11,998 nt of DNA from RBG-13-33-26 sp964430085 (GCA_964430085.1 CAYSES010000016.1:1-11998), one strand, 5' to 3'; shown: positions 1-7,494, numbered from the stretch's first letter. Numbers and translations are program-made. The notes: generated by a model from the letters alone, not told the origin.

Positions 1-10
1 TTCCAAAACT

Positions 11-18
11 CTTAAATA
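11..18 (+). promoter_or_regulatory. TATA box of the SRP RNA gene
   Basis: CTTAAATA lies 22-29 bases before the G at position 40, where the SRP RNA helix 1 begins. This is the normal distance between an archaeal TATA box and the transcription start, so it supports position 40 as the 5' end. No clear purine-rich BRE can be judged because the window starts only ten bases upstream. Confidence 0.65.
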
Positions 19-39
19 CTCAAATTATTCTATATTTTC

Positions 40-300
40 GTAGACCAGGTTGGCAGGTTAGCCCTCTGCCTTTTGCAAATGGGCTTTATGGCAAGCTGCA
101 AGAAGGCAAGTGAGTAGAGTGTTAAAAAAGTCTTTGTTCGGACGTTGACGCTTTGTCTGTTTTGATCTTGCAGATGCGAAATGGGTCAGGCCTTGATCGG
201 AGCAGCCCTAAACATTTGTTTAGATGCTTAGCAGGTCGCAGAGCCGAGGAAGAATAAAGGTAGCTTTTTTAGTTCTTTACAAGCAAACCTTCGGGTCTAC
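40..300 (+). ncRNA. Archaeal signal recognition particle (7S/SRP) RNA
   Basis: This is the RNA scaffold of the signal recognition particle, which delivers ribosomes making membrane or secreted proteins to the membrane. The ends pair as helix 1: GTAGACC (40-46) with GGTCTAC (294-300). In the Alu domain, helix 3 is GGCAG 52-56/CTGCC 66-70 and helix 4 is TTGC 73-76/GCAA 91-94. Their loops carry complementary AGCCC (60-64) and GGGCT (81-85), the expected kissing interaction. Long helix 5 is visible as GTAGAG near 115 with CTTTAC near 275, and TTAAAAAAG with the CTTTTTT run near 264. The SRP54-binding helix 8 has the conserved asymmetric loop strands GGTCAGG (184-190) and AGCAGCC (201-207). The length of about 261 nt is somewhat under the usual 300 for archaea. 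Helix 6 was not resolved by eye. The apical loop of helix 8 is not the common GGAA. Confidence 0.94.
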
Positions 301-306
301 AAACTA

Positions 307-328
307 TATTTTGCAATATATATTTTCT
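307..328 (+). terminator. T-rich stretch, probable SRP RNA terminator
   Basis: TATTTT (307-312) and ATATATTTTC (319-328) follow directly after the 3' end of the SRP RNA at 300. Archaeal RNA polymerase usually stops at such T-runs without a hairpin. The rest of the 301-440 gap is AT-rich. T-runs read on the minus strand between about 353 and 383 could end the convergent ATPase transcript. I see no gene in the gap. Confidence 0.45.
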
Positions 329-440
329 AATCATAAATTAGTCCCACTTCACTTTTAAAAATAAAATTTAAATTGAAAATTTATGGGAAAGGAAATTTTA
401 GATTAAAACCATCGTTTAACCCAATAACAATTGAAGATTA

Positions 441-3131
441 TTAAAAATGTTCATTATTTAATTTTCTGTATTTTATCCATTTATATAATTCCCCCATAAT
501 AAATATTGAAGAAGTTACTAAAACAACCAATCCAAATTCTAAGAAACTTAAAGGAATGAAATCAAAGATATTCTGTATCCATGGAGTATAAATCACTCCT
601 ACCATCAAAGCTACTGAACCTGCAAGCGCAGCTATCACCCATTTGTTTGAAAATATTCCGATCTTAAACAAAGATTTTTTCAGCGAACGCATATTCAAAA
701 CATTAAATAACTGAAACATTGACATTGAAACAAATGCAACTGTCCGAGCTTTATCTATTCCTTGATGGAGGAAATGAACAAAAAGAGGAATTGTCCCCAA
801 TACCATTAATCCTGCCATCATTATAAGAAAAACAAATAATTCTTTGTCCAGAATTTTTTCTTTTTTGTTTATCGGAGGCTGATTCAAAACATCGTGATGT
901 CCTGGCTCCATTGCCAAAGCAATTCCGTTAAATGTATCTGTAACTAAATTAAGATAAAGCAGTTGTATAGGCAATAAAGGCAAAGCCAGTCCTAACGACA
1001 ATGAAGAAATAATTGTGGCATCTTCAGCAACATTTGTTGTAACAAGATAAAAACTAGTTTGTCTTACATTTTGGAAAACAATTCTTCCTTCTTCAATAGC
1101 ATCGACAATTGATGCAAAGTTATCATCAGTCAAAACAATTTCACTTGATTCACGAGCAACGTCAGTTCCTATCACCCCCATAGCAATTCCAATATCTGCT
1201 CTTTTCAAAGCCGGAGCATCATTCACTCCATCTCCAGTCATAGCAACAACCTCCCCCTGCTCCTGCAATTCTTTAACAATTCTCATTTTCATTTTTGGGG
1301 TTACTCTCGCAAAAATATTAATTCTTTCTATGACTTTCTTAAACTCTTTATCAGATAATTTTTCAAGGTCAGTCTCGGTGAATGCTTCTGCCTTTCCGTC
1401 AATCAATCCAATTTCCCTTGCAATAGCGATGGCAGTTTCTTTGTGATCTCCTGTCTTCATAATAACCCTTATTCCTGCGCTTCTTGCTCTCTTGATCGCA
1501 TCTTTTATTTCAGGCCTTGGGGGATCTTTCATACCAACAAAACCAACAAGAGTAAGATGATTTACCAAATCACTTGAAACAGATTTACTATAACTCGGCA
1601 TGTCTTTATATGCCAATGCCAAAACCCTCATTCCTTTTTTTGCCAATTGCTCTGCCTGATTCAAAAAATCCTTTCTTGTCTTTTCATCAAGTTTTATTTT
1701 TTTGTTTCCTTTAAAAAAATGTGAAGATCTTTTTAATATAGTTTCAAATGCTCCTACAGAATAAAGCTGCTTCATCCCAGAAGATAACCCCACTAAACTT
1801 GCTCTAAATTTTAAATCAGAACTAAATGTTAAATCATCAATAACCTTCTCAGATAATTCTTGCTTGTTTAATCCTGCCTTTTTCCCAAGAACAAGCAAGG
1901 CAACTTCTGTAGGATCTCCAACAATTTCATATCCTCCATCTTTTCTTAAAAGATTTCCTTTATTGCAAAGAGTTGAAATTGTTAATAATTTTTTCAGACC
2001 AAAATTTTTCAAGGGATGAATTGGGGTTTTACCCTGAATAAATTGCCCAATTGGCTCCCACCCATTTCCTGTAACAGTAAAGTTTTCTCCATCTATTATT
2101 ATTTTTTCAACTGTCATTGAATTTTGTGTAATTGTTCCTGTCTTGTCTGTTGCTATCACAGTAGCAACTCCAAGAGTTTCAACTGCAGGCAAATGCCTTA
2201 TTACAGCATTCCTCCTCGCCATTTTTCTGGCACCTACTGCAAGGACAATAATCAAAACTGCAGGAAGACCCTCGGGAATTCCTGAAACTAATGATGCAAT
2301 TGTAAACAAGAATATATCAAAGAACTCCATCCCCCTAATAAAAAAACCAATTAAAAAAGTTACAAATGCTCCAATGACAGCAAAAAGCCCCATCTGAAAT
2401 GCAAGCTGAGAAACTTTTTTGTTGAAATGCATTTTAGGCTGCACAATATGCCTAATTGAAGTTGCTACTTGACCAACAGCAGTTCTGTCTGCTGTCTCAA
2501 CAACAAGAGCCTTTGCCTGACCAGAAACAACTAACGTGCTCATAAAAACCATATTTGTTCTGTCAGCAAGAGTCGTTGATTCACCAAGAACCTTGAGATT
2601 TTTTTCTACAGGAAGAGATTCTCCTGTAAGTGATGATTCCTGTGTTCGGAAATTTTTTATTTCAAAAAGACGGGCGTCTGCAGGAACTTTATCTCCTTCT
2701 TCAAGAAGAATAACATCTCCAGGAACAAGATCGCATGAAGGGACTTTTATAATTTCTTCATTCCTATACACTTTTGCATAAGAGATAATTAATCTTTTCA
2801 GAGCATCAATAGCTCTTTCAGCTTTTCTTTCCTGAACAAAACCAATAATAGCATTAACCAAAACCACAGAAAGAATAACATAGGCATCAACCAGATGATG
2901 GAAAACAAATGAAATGATCATTGCTAGAAACAGAATATAAATTAACGGGCTGTGAAACTGCTTGATAAATATTAAAATTTTTGGAGTTTTCTTTTGTTTA
3001 GAAATTTCGTTCAAGCCGAATTCCTTTAATCTTTTTTTTGCTTGTTCTTGGGTTAATCCTTTTTCAGAACTTTCTACTTCATGAAAAACCTCTTTTATGT
3101 TTTTCGAATGAAAATTATTCACCTCGTCCAT
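441..3131 (-). CDS. P-type cation-transporting ATPase, P2A (calcium pump) type
   Basis: This membrane pump couples ATP hydrolysis to cation movement, most likely calcium export. In the 896-residue protein from ATG 3131 there is an N-terminal cation-ATPase domain, the TGES phosphatase loop (about 169-172), the M4 motif PEGLP (about 286-290), the phosphorylated Asp in DKTGT (D329), GDPTE in the N domain (about 405), MKTGD (558-562) and TGDGVNDAP (632-640). The calcium ligands known from SERCA are present: the Glu of PEGLP, Asn and Glu in M5 (NVAE, about 700-703), and Asn, Thr, Asp in M6 (NLVTD, about 728-732). Sodium/potassium pumps differ in M5/M6, so calcium (or manganese) is preferred. An in-frame TTG at 3176 lies upstream of the TATA box, and residues before ATG 3131 do not look like the family, so ATG 3131 is chosen. 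Odd: KGAPE reads VGAFE. The gene is divergent from the pilus cluster and its role there, if any, is unknown. Confidence 0.95.
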   Translation of the reverse strand: MDEVNNFHSKNIKEVFHEVESSEKGLTQEQAKKRLKEFGLNEISKQKKTPKILIFIKQFHSPLIYILFLAMIISFVFHHLVDAYVILSVVLVNAIIGFVQERKAERAIDALKRLIISYAKVYRNEEIIKVPSCDLVPGDVILLEEGDKVPADARLFEIKNFRTQESSLTGESLPVEKNLKVLGESTTLADRTNMVFMSTLVVSGQAKALVVETADRTAVGQVATSIRHIVQPKMHFNKKVSQLAFQMGLFAVIGAFVTFLIGFFIRGMEFFDIFLFTIASLVSGIPEGLPAVLIIVLAVGARKMARRNAVIRHLPAVETLGVATVIATDKTGTITQNSMTVEKIIIDGENFTVTGNGWEPIGQFIQGKTPIHPLKNFGLKKLLTISTLCNKGNLLRKDGGYEIVGDPTEVALLVLGKKAGLNKQELSEKVIDDLTFSSDLKFRASLVGLSSGMKQLYSVGAFETILKRSSHFFKGNKKIKLDEKTRKDFLNQAEQLAKKGMRVLALAYKDMPSYSKSVSSDLVNHLTLVGFVGMKDPPRPEIKDAIKRARSAGIRVIMKTGDHKETAIAIAREIGLIDGKAEAFTETDLEKLSDKEFKKVIERINIFARVTPKMKMRIVKELQEQGEVVAMTGDGVNDAPALKRADIGIAMGVIGTDVARESSEIVLTDDNFASIVDAIEEGRIVFQNVRQTSFYLVTTNVAEDATIISSLSLGLALPLLPIQLLYLNLVTDTFNGIALAMEPGHHDVLNQPPINKKEKILDKELFVFLIMMAGLMVLGTIPLFVHFLHQGIDKARTVAFVSMSMFQLFNVLNMRSLKKSLFKIGIFSNKWVIAALAGSVALMVGVIYTPWIQNIFDFIPLSFLEFGLVVLVTSSIFIMGELYKWIKYRKLNNEHF

Positions 3132-3153
3132 AAAAAAAATTAAGATAAGATTA

Positions 3154-3161
3154 TTTATTAA
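3154..3161 (-). promoter_or_regulatory. TATA box of the ATPase gene, leaderless
   Basis: Read on the minus strand, TTAATAAA lies 23-30 bases before the ATG at 3131. Transcription would begin at or next to the start codon, giving a leaderless mRNA. No Shine-Dalgarno sequence precedes the ATG; there is only a run of T. The box is 19 bp from an identical TTAATAAA facing the other way. Confidence 0.6.
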
Positions 3162-3180
3162 TCTAACGAGTTTCAAAAAG

Positions 3181-3188
3181 TTAATAAA
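3181..3188 (+). promoter_or_regulatory. TATA box of the pilus cluster, leaderless
   Basis: TTAATAAA lies 22-29 bases before the ATG at 3210, the spacing expected for leaderless archaeal transcripts. It is the first promoter of the plus-strand pilus cluster and sits back to back with the ATPase promoter. Confidence 0.65.
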
Positions 3189-3209
3189 CTCTTTTTCCTA
3201 TTTTGAGAT

Positions 3210-3824
3210 ATGGGACAAAAGAGGGAGAAAAAACTTAATTATAATCTTTTTCCGAAGAATAATCGCGGACAATTTTTTCTTATTGCTGCAGTTGTAATAA
3301 TTGTTGTCATAGTAAGCCTTGTAACAGTTTCTAATTACACATCAAAAAAAGATAACATTAAACTTTATGATCTAGGGAAGGAGTTGGGGATTGAAAGCCA
3401 ACATGTATTGGATTATGGGACATATAGTCAGCTAAACGAAGATCAAATGAAAGAGTTGATGGCGACTTTTATTAAAAATTATGTGCAATATATTGGGGGA
3501 GGAAAAAATATTTATTTTATATACGGAAACAGCAGAAGGATTAATGTTGTAGGTTACCAGGATATATTGGAGGAAAGTGTTGAGATTTGCTTAGACAATG
3601 AAGAGTGTTTCGCTTACACAGATATAGGAACAACTATAGAATATTCAAAAACAAGCGGCGCTGATATACACAAGGTTTTTGCAATAGTCGGGGATACTTC
3701 ATATGATTTCACATTAAAAGAAGGTGAAAATTTCTATTTCATAATCTGGCAGGAACTCGGAGGAGACAAGATTGTTGTTACAAACAGAGAAGAAGAAACA
3801 ACTCAACAAGGAGGGCAGCAGTAA
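3210..3824 (+). CDS. Pilin-like membrane-anchored protein 1
   Basis: This is a 204-residue candidate filament subunit or minor pilin. A basic 20-residue leader ends in NNRG (Gly20), followed by a hydrophobic helix (QFFLIAAVV onward, residues 21-41). This is the layout of archaeal class III (type IV pilin-like) signals, which a prepilin peptidase cuts after Gly. The RGQFF-type start seems frequent in DPANN archaea (from memory). The remainder, 42-204, is a polar domain predicted outside the cell, with two cysteines six residues apart (C127, C133) and a Gln/Thr/Glu-rich tail. It is the first gene of the pilus cluster, read from a leaderless promoter, and its stop codon touches the next ATG. The body matches no family I recognise. 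The pilin-like call rests on the leader and the neighbours. Confidence 0.75.
   Translation: MGQKREKKLNYNLFPKNNRGQFFLIAAVVIIVVIVSLVTVSNYTSKKDNIKLYDLGKELGIESQHVLDYGTYSQLNEDQMKELMATFIKNYVQYIGGGKNIYFIYGNSRRINVVGYQDILEESVEICLDNEECFAYTDIGTTIEYSKTSGADIHKVFAIVGDTSYDFTLKEGENFYFIIWQELGGDKIVVTNREEETTQQGGQQ
3809..3815 (+). promoter_or_regulatory. Strong Shine-Dalgarno site for pilin 2
   Basis: AGGAGGG lies inside the end of pilin gene 1, nine bases before ATG 3825. It is the best ribosome-binding site in the cluster and fits a downstream operon gene, in contrast to the leaderless gene 1. Confidence 0.6.
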
Positions 3825-4352
3825 ATGAAAAATAAAAAAGGAATAAGTGTAGTAATTGGATATATTTTGTTAGTTGCAATTTCAATAGTAATGAGTATCT
3901 TAGTTTATCAGTGGCTTAAAACCTATGTGCCAAAAGAAACTCCTACATGTTCTGAAGGAACTTCTATTTTTGTAAAAGGAGTTTCTTATGATTGCATGAA
4001 CTCTGTATTGAACATAACTATAAAAAATAACGGAAAATTCAGTGTTAATGGATATTTTATTCATGCATCAACAAGCGAAGATAAAAATGCATTGGCGACA
4101 ATAGATCTTTCAAACAGAATTACTTCTGGAGGGAATGTATCCTCAAACTCAATTATATTCTCATTTCTTACAGAAAATTCCCTTACTCCTGACGAATCTA
4201 ATAACATACAAGAATCTACATTTGATGTTTCAGAGTTGGGGATATTAACTAAGATAGAAATAATTCCTACAAGAATACAGGAAGTGGATGAGAAAAAAAG
4301 AGTAGTAAGTTGCACTGACGCAAAAGTTGAAGAGATTCTTACGTGCAGTTAA
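3825..4352 (+). CDS. Archaeal type IV pilin-like protein 2
   Basis: This is a 175-residue probable pilin subunit. The short leader MKNKKG is followed by ISVVIGYILLVAIS and a hydrophobic helix to about residue 29. This is the classic archaeal pilin N-terminal domain (KKGIS..IGxILL), cut after Gly6. The extracellular part has four cysteines, C42, C57, C163 and C174. The first pair is 15 residues apart, the second 11, suggesting a brace between the stalk and C-terminus. It starts directly after the stop of pilin gene 1 behind a strong AGGAGGG site, so the two are co-transcribed. Pilin 4 shares the two-pair cysteine plan, which points to paralogous subunits. Whether this is the major or a minor pilin cannot be told from sequence. 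Confidence 0.85.
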   Translation: MKNKKGISVVIGYILLVAISIVMSILVYQWLKTYVPKETPTCSEGTSIFVKGVSYDCMNSVLNITIKNNGKFSVNGYFIHASTSEDKNALATIDLSNRITSGGNVSSNSIIFSFLTENSLTPDESNNIQESTFDVSELGILTKIEIIPTRIQEVDEKKRVVSCTDAKVEEILTCS

Positions 4353-4360
4353 GCAAAGAA

Positions 4361-4368
4361 TTTAAAAG
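4361..4368 (+). promoter_or_regulatory. Internal TATA box before pilin 3
   Basis: TTTAAAAG in the 39-bp gap after pilin 2 lies 24-31 bases before ATG 4392. There is no Shine-Dalgarno sequence before that ATG, so a separate leaderless transcript beginning with pilin 3 is likely. Confidence 0.55.
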
Positions 4369-4391
4369 TATTAACGATTAATAATATACAG

Positions 4392-4865
4392 ATGAGGAAA
4401 AGAGGCTTGATTAAAAAAAAGAGAGGAATTTCACCAGTAGTCACAAGTATTTTGTTAGTTGCTATGACAATTGTCCTTGTTTCTATAGTTTTTTTATGGT
4501 TTAGAGGACTTGTTGAAGAAAGCGTTACAAAATTCGGAAAGAATATCAAGTTGGTATGTGATGATGTGCAATTTGAAGCAAGTTATTCTTCGGGGGTTTT
4601 AAGTGTAGTCAATAACGGAAATATTCCTATATTCAGATTAAGTATAAGAATGTCTCAAGGAGGAAGTTTTCAGACAAAGGACATAACAGATTTGAGCAGC
4701 AGTTGGCCAGAAATAGGATTAGATCAGGGAGGGGCATTTTCGGAAAGTATTAATATAGGTAGTGCTAATAAGATAACAGTATTCCCTGTGCTGGTGGGAA
4801 CATCAAGCAAGGGCAAAAAAACTTATGTATGTGAGGGAGCATATGGAAAAGAAATCGATGTATAA
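4392..4865 (+). CDS. Archaeal type IV pilin-like protein 3
   Basis: This is a 157-residue probable pilin. A basic 12-residue leader ends in KKRG and is followed by ISPVVTSILLVAMTIVLVS, the best match in the window to the archaeal pilin N-terminal domain (Pilin_N, DUF1628). Cleavage would fall after Gly12. The hydrophobic helix runs to about residue 37. The extracellular domain contains VVNNGN (about 72-77), resembling the IKNNGK of pilin 2, and only two cysteines (C56, C147), probably one disulfide. It has its own leaderless promoter and its end overlaps the next gene. A filament subunit is the best reading, and an archaellin is less likely because no archaellum accessory genes follow. Confidence 0.87.
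   Translation: MRKRGLIKKKRGISPVVTSILLVAMTIVLVSIVFLWFRGLVEESVTKFGKNIKLVCDDVQFEASYSSGVLSVVNNGNIPIFRLSIRMSQGGSFQTKDITDLSSSWPEIGLDQGGAFSESINIGSANKITVFPVLVGTSSKGKKTYVCEGAYGKEIDV
4833..4836 (+). promoter_or_regulatory. Ribosome-binding site that favours ATG 4843
   Basis: GAGG lies six bases before ATG 4843, inside the end of pilin gene 3. It selects this ATG over an upstream in-frame ATG at 4825, which would add a leader rich in charge. ATG 4858 also remains possible. Confidence 0.45.
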
Positions 4866-5364
4866 AAAAGGGTTATCAACAATTGTAATCACAGTAATCT
4901 TAATTGCATTAAGCATGGCTGCAGTTGTTCTTGTCTGGACTTTTGTAAATAACGTAATCAAAAAACAAATAGGTCAGAGTGAATCATGTTTTGGAAATTT
5001 CGATAAAGTCAGTATTAATGATCAGTACACATGTTATGAAGCAACAGCAGATGGTTTTAATTTGAGATTCTCACTCATAATTGGAGATATTCAAGTTGAT
5101 AAGGTAATTGTATCAATCTCCTCTGCAAGTGCTGTGAAAAGTTATGAATTAACAAATGTTGGAACGCCTATTGAAGGATTATTAATGTATCCTTCTAACG
5201 CTACAGAAATCAAACTTCCTGGCAAAAATTCAGGACTTACATATAAAGTAGAAGGATTTACTTCCAAGATAGATTCAATCCAGATTGCGCCAGTTATAGG
5301 TGGAAATTTATGTGAAGCTTCTGATTCTCTTTCTGAAATTGAAAACTGTATATTATTAAGTTAG
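4843..5364 (+). CDS. Archaeal type IV pilin-like protein 4
   Basis: This is a 173-residue probable pilin. The leader MEKKSMYKKG is followed by LSTIVITVILIALSMAAVVL and a hydrophobic helix to about residue 34, with cleavage after Gly10. There are four cysteines, C49, C64, C147 and C159. The first pair spacing (15) equals that of pilin 2 and the second is 12 against 11, so the two are probably paralogous folds with two disulfides. The gene overlaps the 3' end of pilin 3 by 23 bases and is likely translationally coupled. ATG 4825 and ATG 4858 are in the same frame; 4843 is chosen for its GAGG site and for a leader length similar to its neighbours. Confidence 0.82.
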   Translation: MEKKSMYKKGLSTIVITVILIALSMAAVVLVWTFVNNVIKKQIGQSESCFGNFDKVSINDQYTCYEATADGFNLRFSLIIGDIQVDKVIVSISSASAVKSYELTNVGTPIEGLLMYPSNATEIKLPGKNSGLTYKVEGFTSKIDSIQIAPVIGGNLCEASDSLSEIENCILLS

Positions 5365-5371
5365 TAAAATT

Positions 5372-5379
5372 ATTTAAAT
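5372..5379 (+). promoter_or_regulatory. Internal TATA box before pilin 5
   Basis: ATTTAAAT lies 21-28 bases before ATG 5400 in a 35-bp gap. With no Shine-Dalgarno sequence present, a leaderless transcript covering pilin 5 and the secretion ATPase is likely. Confidence 0.6.
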
Positions 5380-5399
5380 TAAATTTTACTTTAAAACAT

Positions 5400-5927
5400 A
5401 TGAAAAAGAGGATGAAAAAAGGACAAGTCTGGATAGAAACTATAATCTATACATTAATTGCTTTTGTCATGATCGGATTAGTTCTAAGTTACGCAAGACC
5501 AAAGATAGAGGAATTGCAAGATAACGCACTTCTAAAACAATCAACAGATATGATGAAACAAATAGACACAACAATTTTGACATTGGGAGGGCCAGGAAAC
5601 AAAAGAATACTTGAAATAGGAATTAAAAAGGGGACATTAAACATCGACGGGATAAATGAAAAGATTTTTTTTGAGATGGAAAGTCAGAGTGTTTATAGTG
5701 AGCCAGGAACAAATATAAGTGACGGGGCAATAACAGTCCTTACACAAAAAAGAAGCGGATATAATGTAGTAACATTAACATTAATGTATGATAAATATAA
5801 TATAAAGTTTGAAGGAGAAGATGAATTAAGACAGATAAGTAAATCCTCTACTTCCTACAAATTATCAATATCAAATGAGGGGAAAGATGCTAATGATAAA
5901 ACTATACTGGATATATCCTTAGGTTAA
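5400..5927 (+). CDS. Pilin-like protein 5 with a Glu at +5
   Basis: This is a 175-residue membrane-anchored protein. The leader MKKRMKKG is followed by QVWIETIIYTLIAFVMIGLV, a hydrophobic helix broken by a Glu at residue 13. If cut after Gly8, that Glu is the fifth residue of the mature protein, the position of the conserved Glu5 in bacterial type IV pilins. The helix continues into an amphipathic stretch with YARPKIEELQ and a predicted coiled stalk (about 30-60). The outer domain has no cysteine, unlike its neighbours. It lies one base before the ATPase gene, so it is co-transcribed with it. A minor or initiating pilin is a reasonable guess; the outer domain is not recognised. Confidence 0.78.
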   Translation: MKKRMKKGQVWIETIIYTLIAFVMIGLVLSYARPKIEELQDNALLKQSTDMMKQIDTTILTLGGPGNKRILEIGIKKGTLNIDGINEKIFFEMESQSVYSEPGTNISDGAITVLTQKRSGYNVVTLTLMYDKYNIKFEGEDELRQISKSSTSYKLSISNEGKDANDKTILDISLG

Positions 5928-5928
5928 A

Positions 5929-7485
5929 ATGAAATTAATGAAACCAAACATACAAAGTTATGAAAAAGTAAAGATCAATTTCCATCCTCAAATTCCTCCA
6001 TTAGAAAAAGTTGCAGATAAAACAAAAATAGATGTAAGGTATTGTGTCATAGCCCCATTCGCATTTATTCATATTTATTGGGATGAAAAAGAATTTGAAT
6101 TGAAGTATGAGGTTGAAGAGCCGATACTAGATGAAAAAGAAAAAGCTTACAGAGAACAATTAACTACTGCTATAAGGGATATTGTAAATTTTGAGGGAGT
6201 TGTAGAAAGAAATGAAGAAGCACTTTTAGAATATATAGATAAAAGACTGAGAGTACTTTCTATTGAATTCGGAATGGACATTCCATATGAGTCTTATAAA
6301 AAAATATTTTATTATTTGTGCAGGGATTTTATAGGACTAAATGAAATTGAACCAATATTAAGAGATTATTTTATTGAAGACATAGAATGCAACGGACTAA
6401 ATAGTCCTGTATACATTATTCACAGACTGTACAGGAATATTAAAACAAATATAAATTTCAAGGAAGCAGACAAATTAGAAAGCCTCGTTGAAAAACTTGC
6501 ACAAAGGTGCGGAAAACATATTTCTTACGCAGATCCAATATTGGACGGAACTCTCCCTGACGGAAGCAGAGTAAATGCAACATATACAAAAGATATTACA
6601 AGTAAGGGCCCTACATTTACAATCAGAAAATTCACAAAAACACCATGGACCCCGATACAACTTATATCCTTCCGTACACTTGGCCCAGAAATGCTTGCAT
6701 ATCTTTGGCTATTAATCCAATATAAAATGAATATACTGATTACAGGGGGGACTGCTTCGGGAAAAACAACATTGCTGAATGCTATCGCATTTTTCATCCC
6801 GCCTGAAGCAAGAGTCGTTTCAATCGAGGACACGAGAGAATTAAATTTACCGAGAGAAAACTGGCTTCCAAGTGCTGCCAGAGGGGCTACAGGAAATAAG
6901 GCTGAAAATGAAATAACTCTTTTCACACTTTTAAGAAGTTCATTCAGACAAAATCCAGATTATGTAATAGTCGGAGAAGTAAGGGGAAAAGAGGCATCTG
7001 TTCTATTTCAGGGGATGGCTTCAGGGCATTCTTCATTAAGCACTATGCATGCAGATTCTGTTGATACATTAATAAAAAGATTAGAAACACCACCAATAGA
7101 ACTTTCTCCTACTCTGCTAAATGTTCTTGACTGTGTATGCATCATGACACATGCAGTGGTAAATAAAGAAGAAACAAGAAAACTCCGAGAAATAGTTGAA
7201 ATAGTAAATGTAAATCCTGACGGAAGTGCATCAATCAATACTCCTTTCTCATGGAATCCTGCAGATGATCAGTTTTATTATCAAAAGAGAAGCAGAGTTT
7301 TTGAAAAAATAACAAGGAGATATGGAATGCCTTTAGAAGAATTGGAAGCTGAATTCCAGAGAAGAATAAAAATAATTTATCAGATGTACGAAAGAAAAAT
7401 ATTCAAATTCCAAGAGGTCCAAGACATGATAAACAAGTATTATAAAAAACCCGATGAAGTTGCAAAAGAGTTAGGAATTAAATAA
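5929..7485 (+). CDS. FlaI/TadA/VirB11-family pilus assembly ATPase
   Basis: This is the 518-residue cytoplasmic hexameric motor that powers pilin assembly or secretion. The N-terminal domain (about 1-150) has the VRYCVIAPFAFIHIYWDE-type start of archaeal family members. Then come a middle domain with DGTLPDGSRVNA (about 205-216), Walker A GGTASGKTT (273-281, K279), the Asp box with E300-D301, the Walker B region PDYVIVGEVRGKE with E350, and the His box SGHSSLSTMHADS with H367 and H374. All catalytic motifs are intact and the length is normal. The C-terminal part (about 430-518) is charged and helical, as in archaeal pilus ATPases. The gene starts one base after pilin 5 with a weak AGGT site. 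The neighbouring FlaJ/TadC-like proteins are its expected membrane partners. Pilus/secretion ATPase is certain; the exact filament type is not. Confidence 0.97.
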   Translation: MKLMKPNIQSYEKVKINFHPQIPPLEKVADKTKIDVRYCVIAPFAFIHIYWDEKEFELKYEVEEPILDEKEKAYREQLTTAIRDIVNFEGVVERNEEALLEYIDKRLRVLSIEFGMDIPYESYKKIFYYLCRDFIGLNEIEPILRDYFIEDIECNGLNSPVYIIHRLYRNIKTNINFKEADKLESLVEKLAQRCGKHISYADPILDGTLPDGSRVNATYTKDITSKGPTFTIRKFTKTPWTPIQLISFRTLGPEMLAYLWLLIQYKMNILITGGTASGKTTLLNAIAFFIPPEARVVSIEDTRELNLPRENWLPSAARGATGNKAENEITLFTLLRSSFRQNPDYVIVGEVRGKEASVLFQGMASGHSSLSTMHADSVDTLIKRLETPPIELSPTLLNVLDCVCIMTHAVVNKEETRKLREIVEIVNVNPDGSASINTPFSWNPADDQFYYQKRSRVFEKITRRYGMPLEELEAEFQRRIKIIYQMYERKIFKFQEVQDMINKYYKKPDEVAKELGIK

Positions 7486-7494
7486 AATACAAAA

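Noticed and set aside
2143..2781. Plus-strand open frames across the ATPase gene
   Set aside because: They lie antisense to conserved ATPase motifs, have no promoter or ribosome site, and give low-complexity proteins with no recognisable features.
3132..3176. Upstream TTG start for the ATPase, adding 15 residues
   Set aside because: The TTG lies upstream of the minus-strand TATA box at 3154-3161, and the added residues do not resemble the family N-terminus, which starts well at ATG 3131.
4825..4842. Longer start for pilin 4 at ATG 4825
   Set aside because: It gives a leader with extra charged residues and a longer overlap with pilin 3, whereas ATG 4843 has a GAGG site at a good distance.
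6475..7238. Minus-strand open frames across the secretion ATPase
   Set aside because: They are shadows of a gene with all catalytic motifs intact and have no supporting signals of their own.
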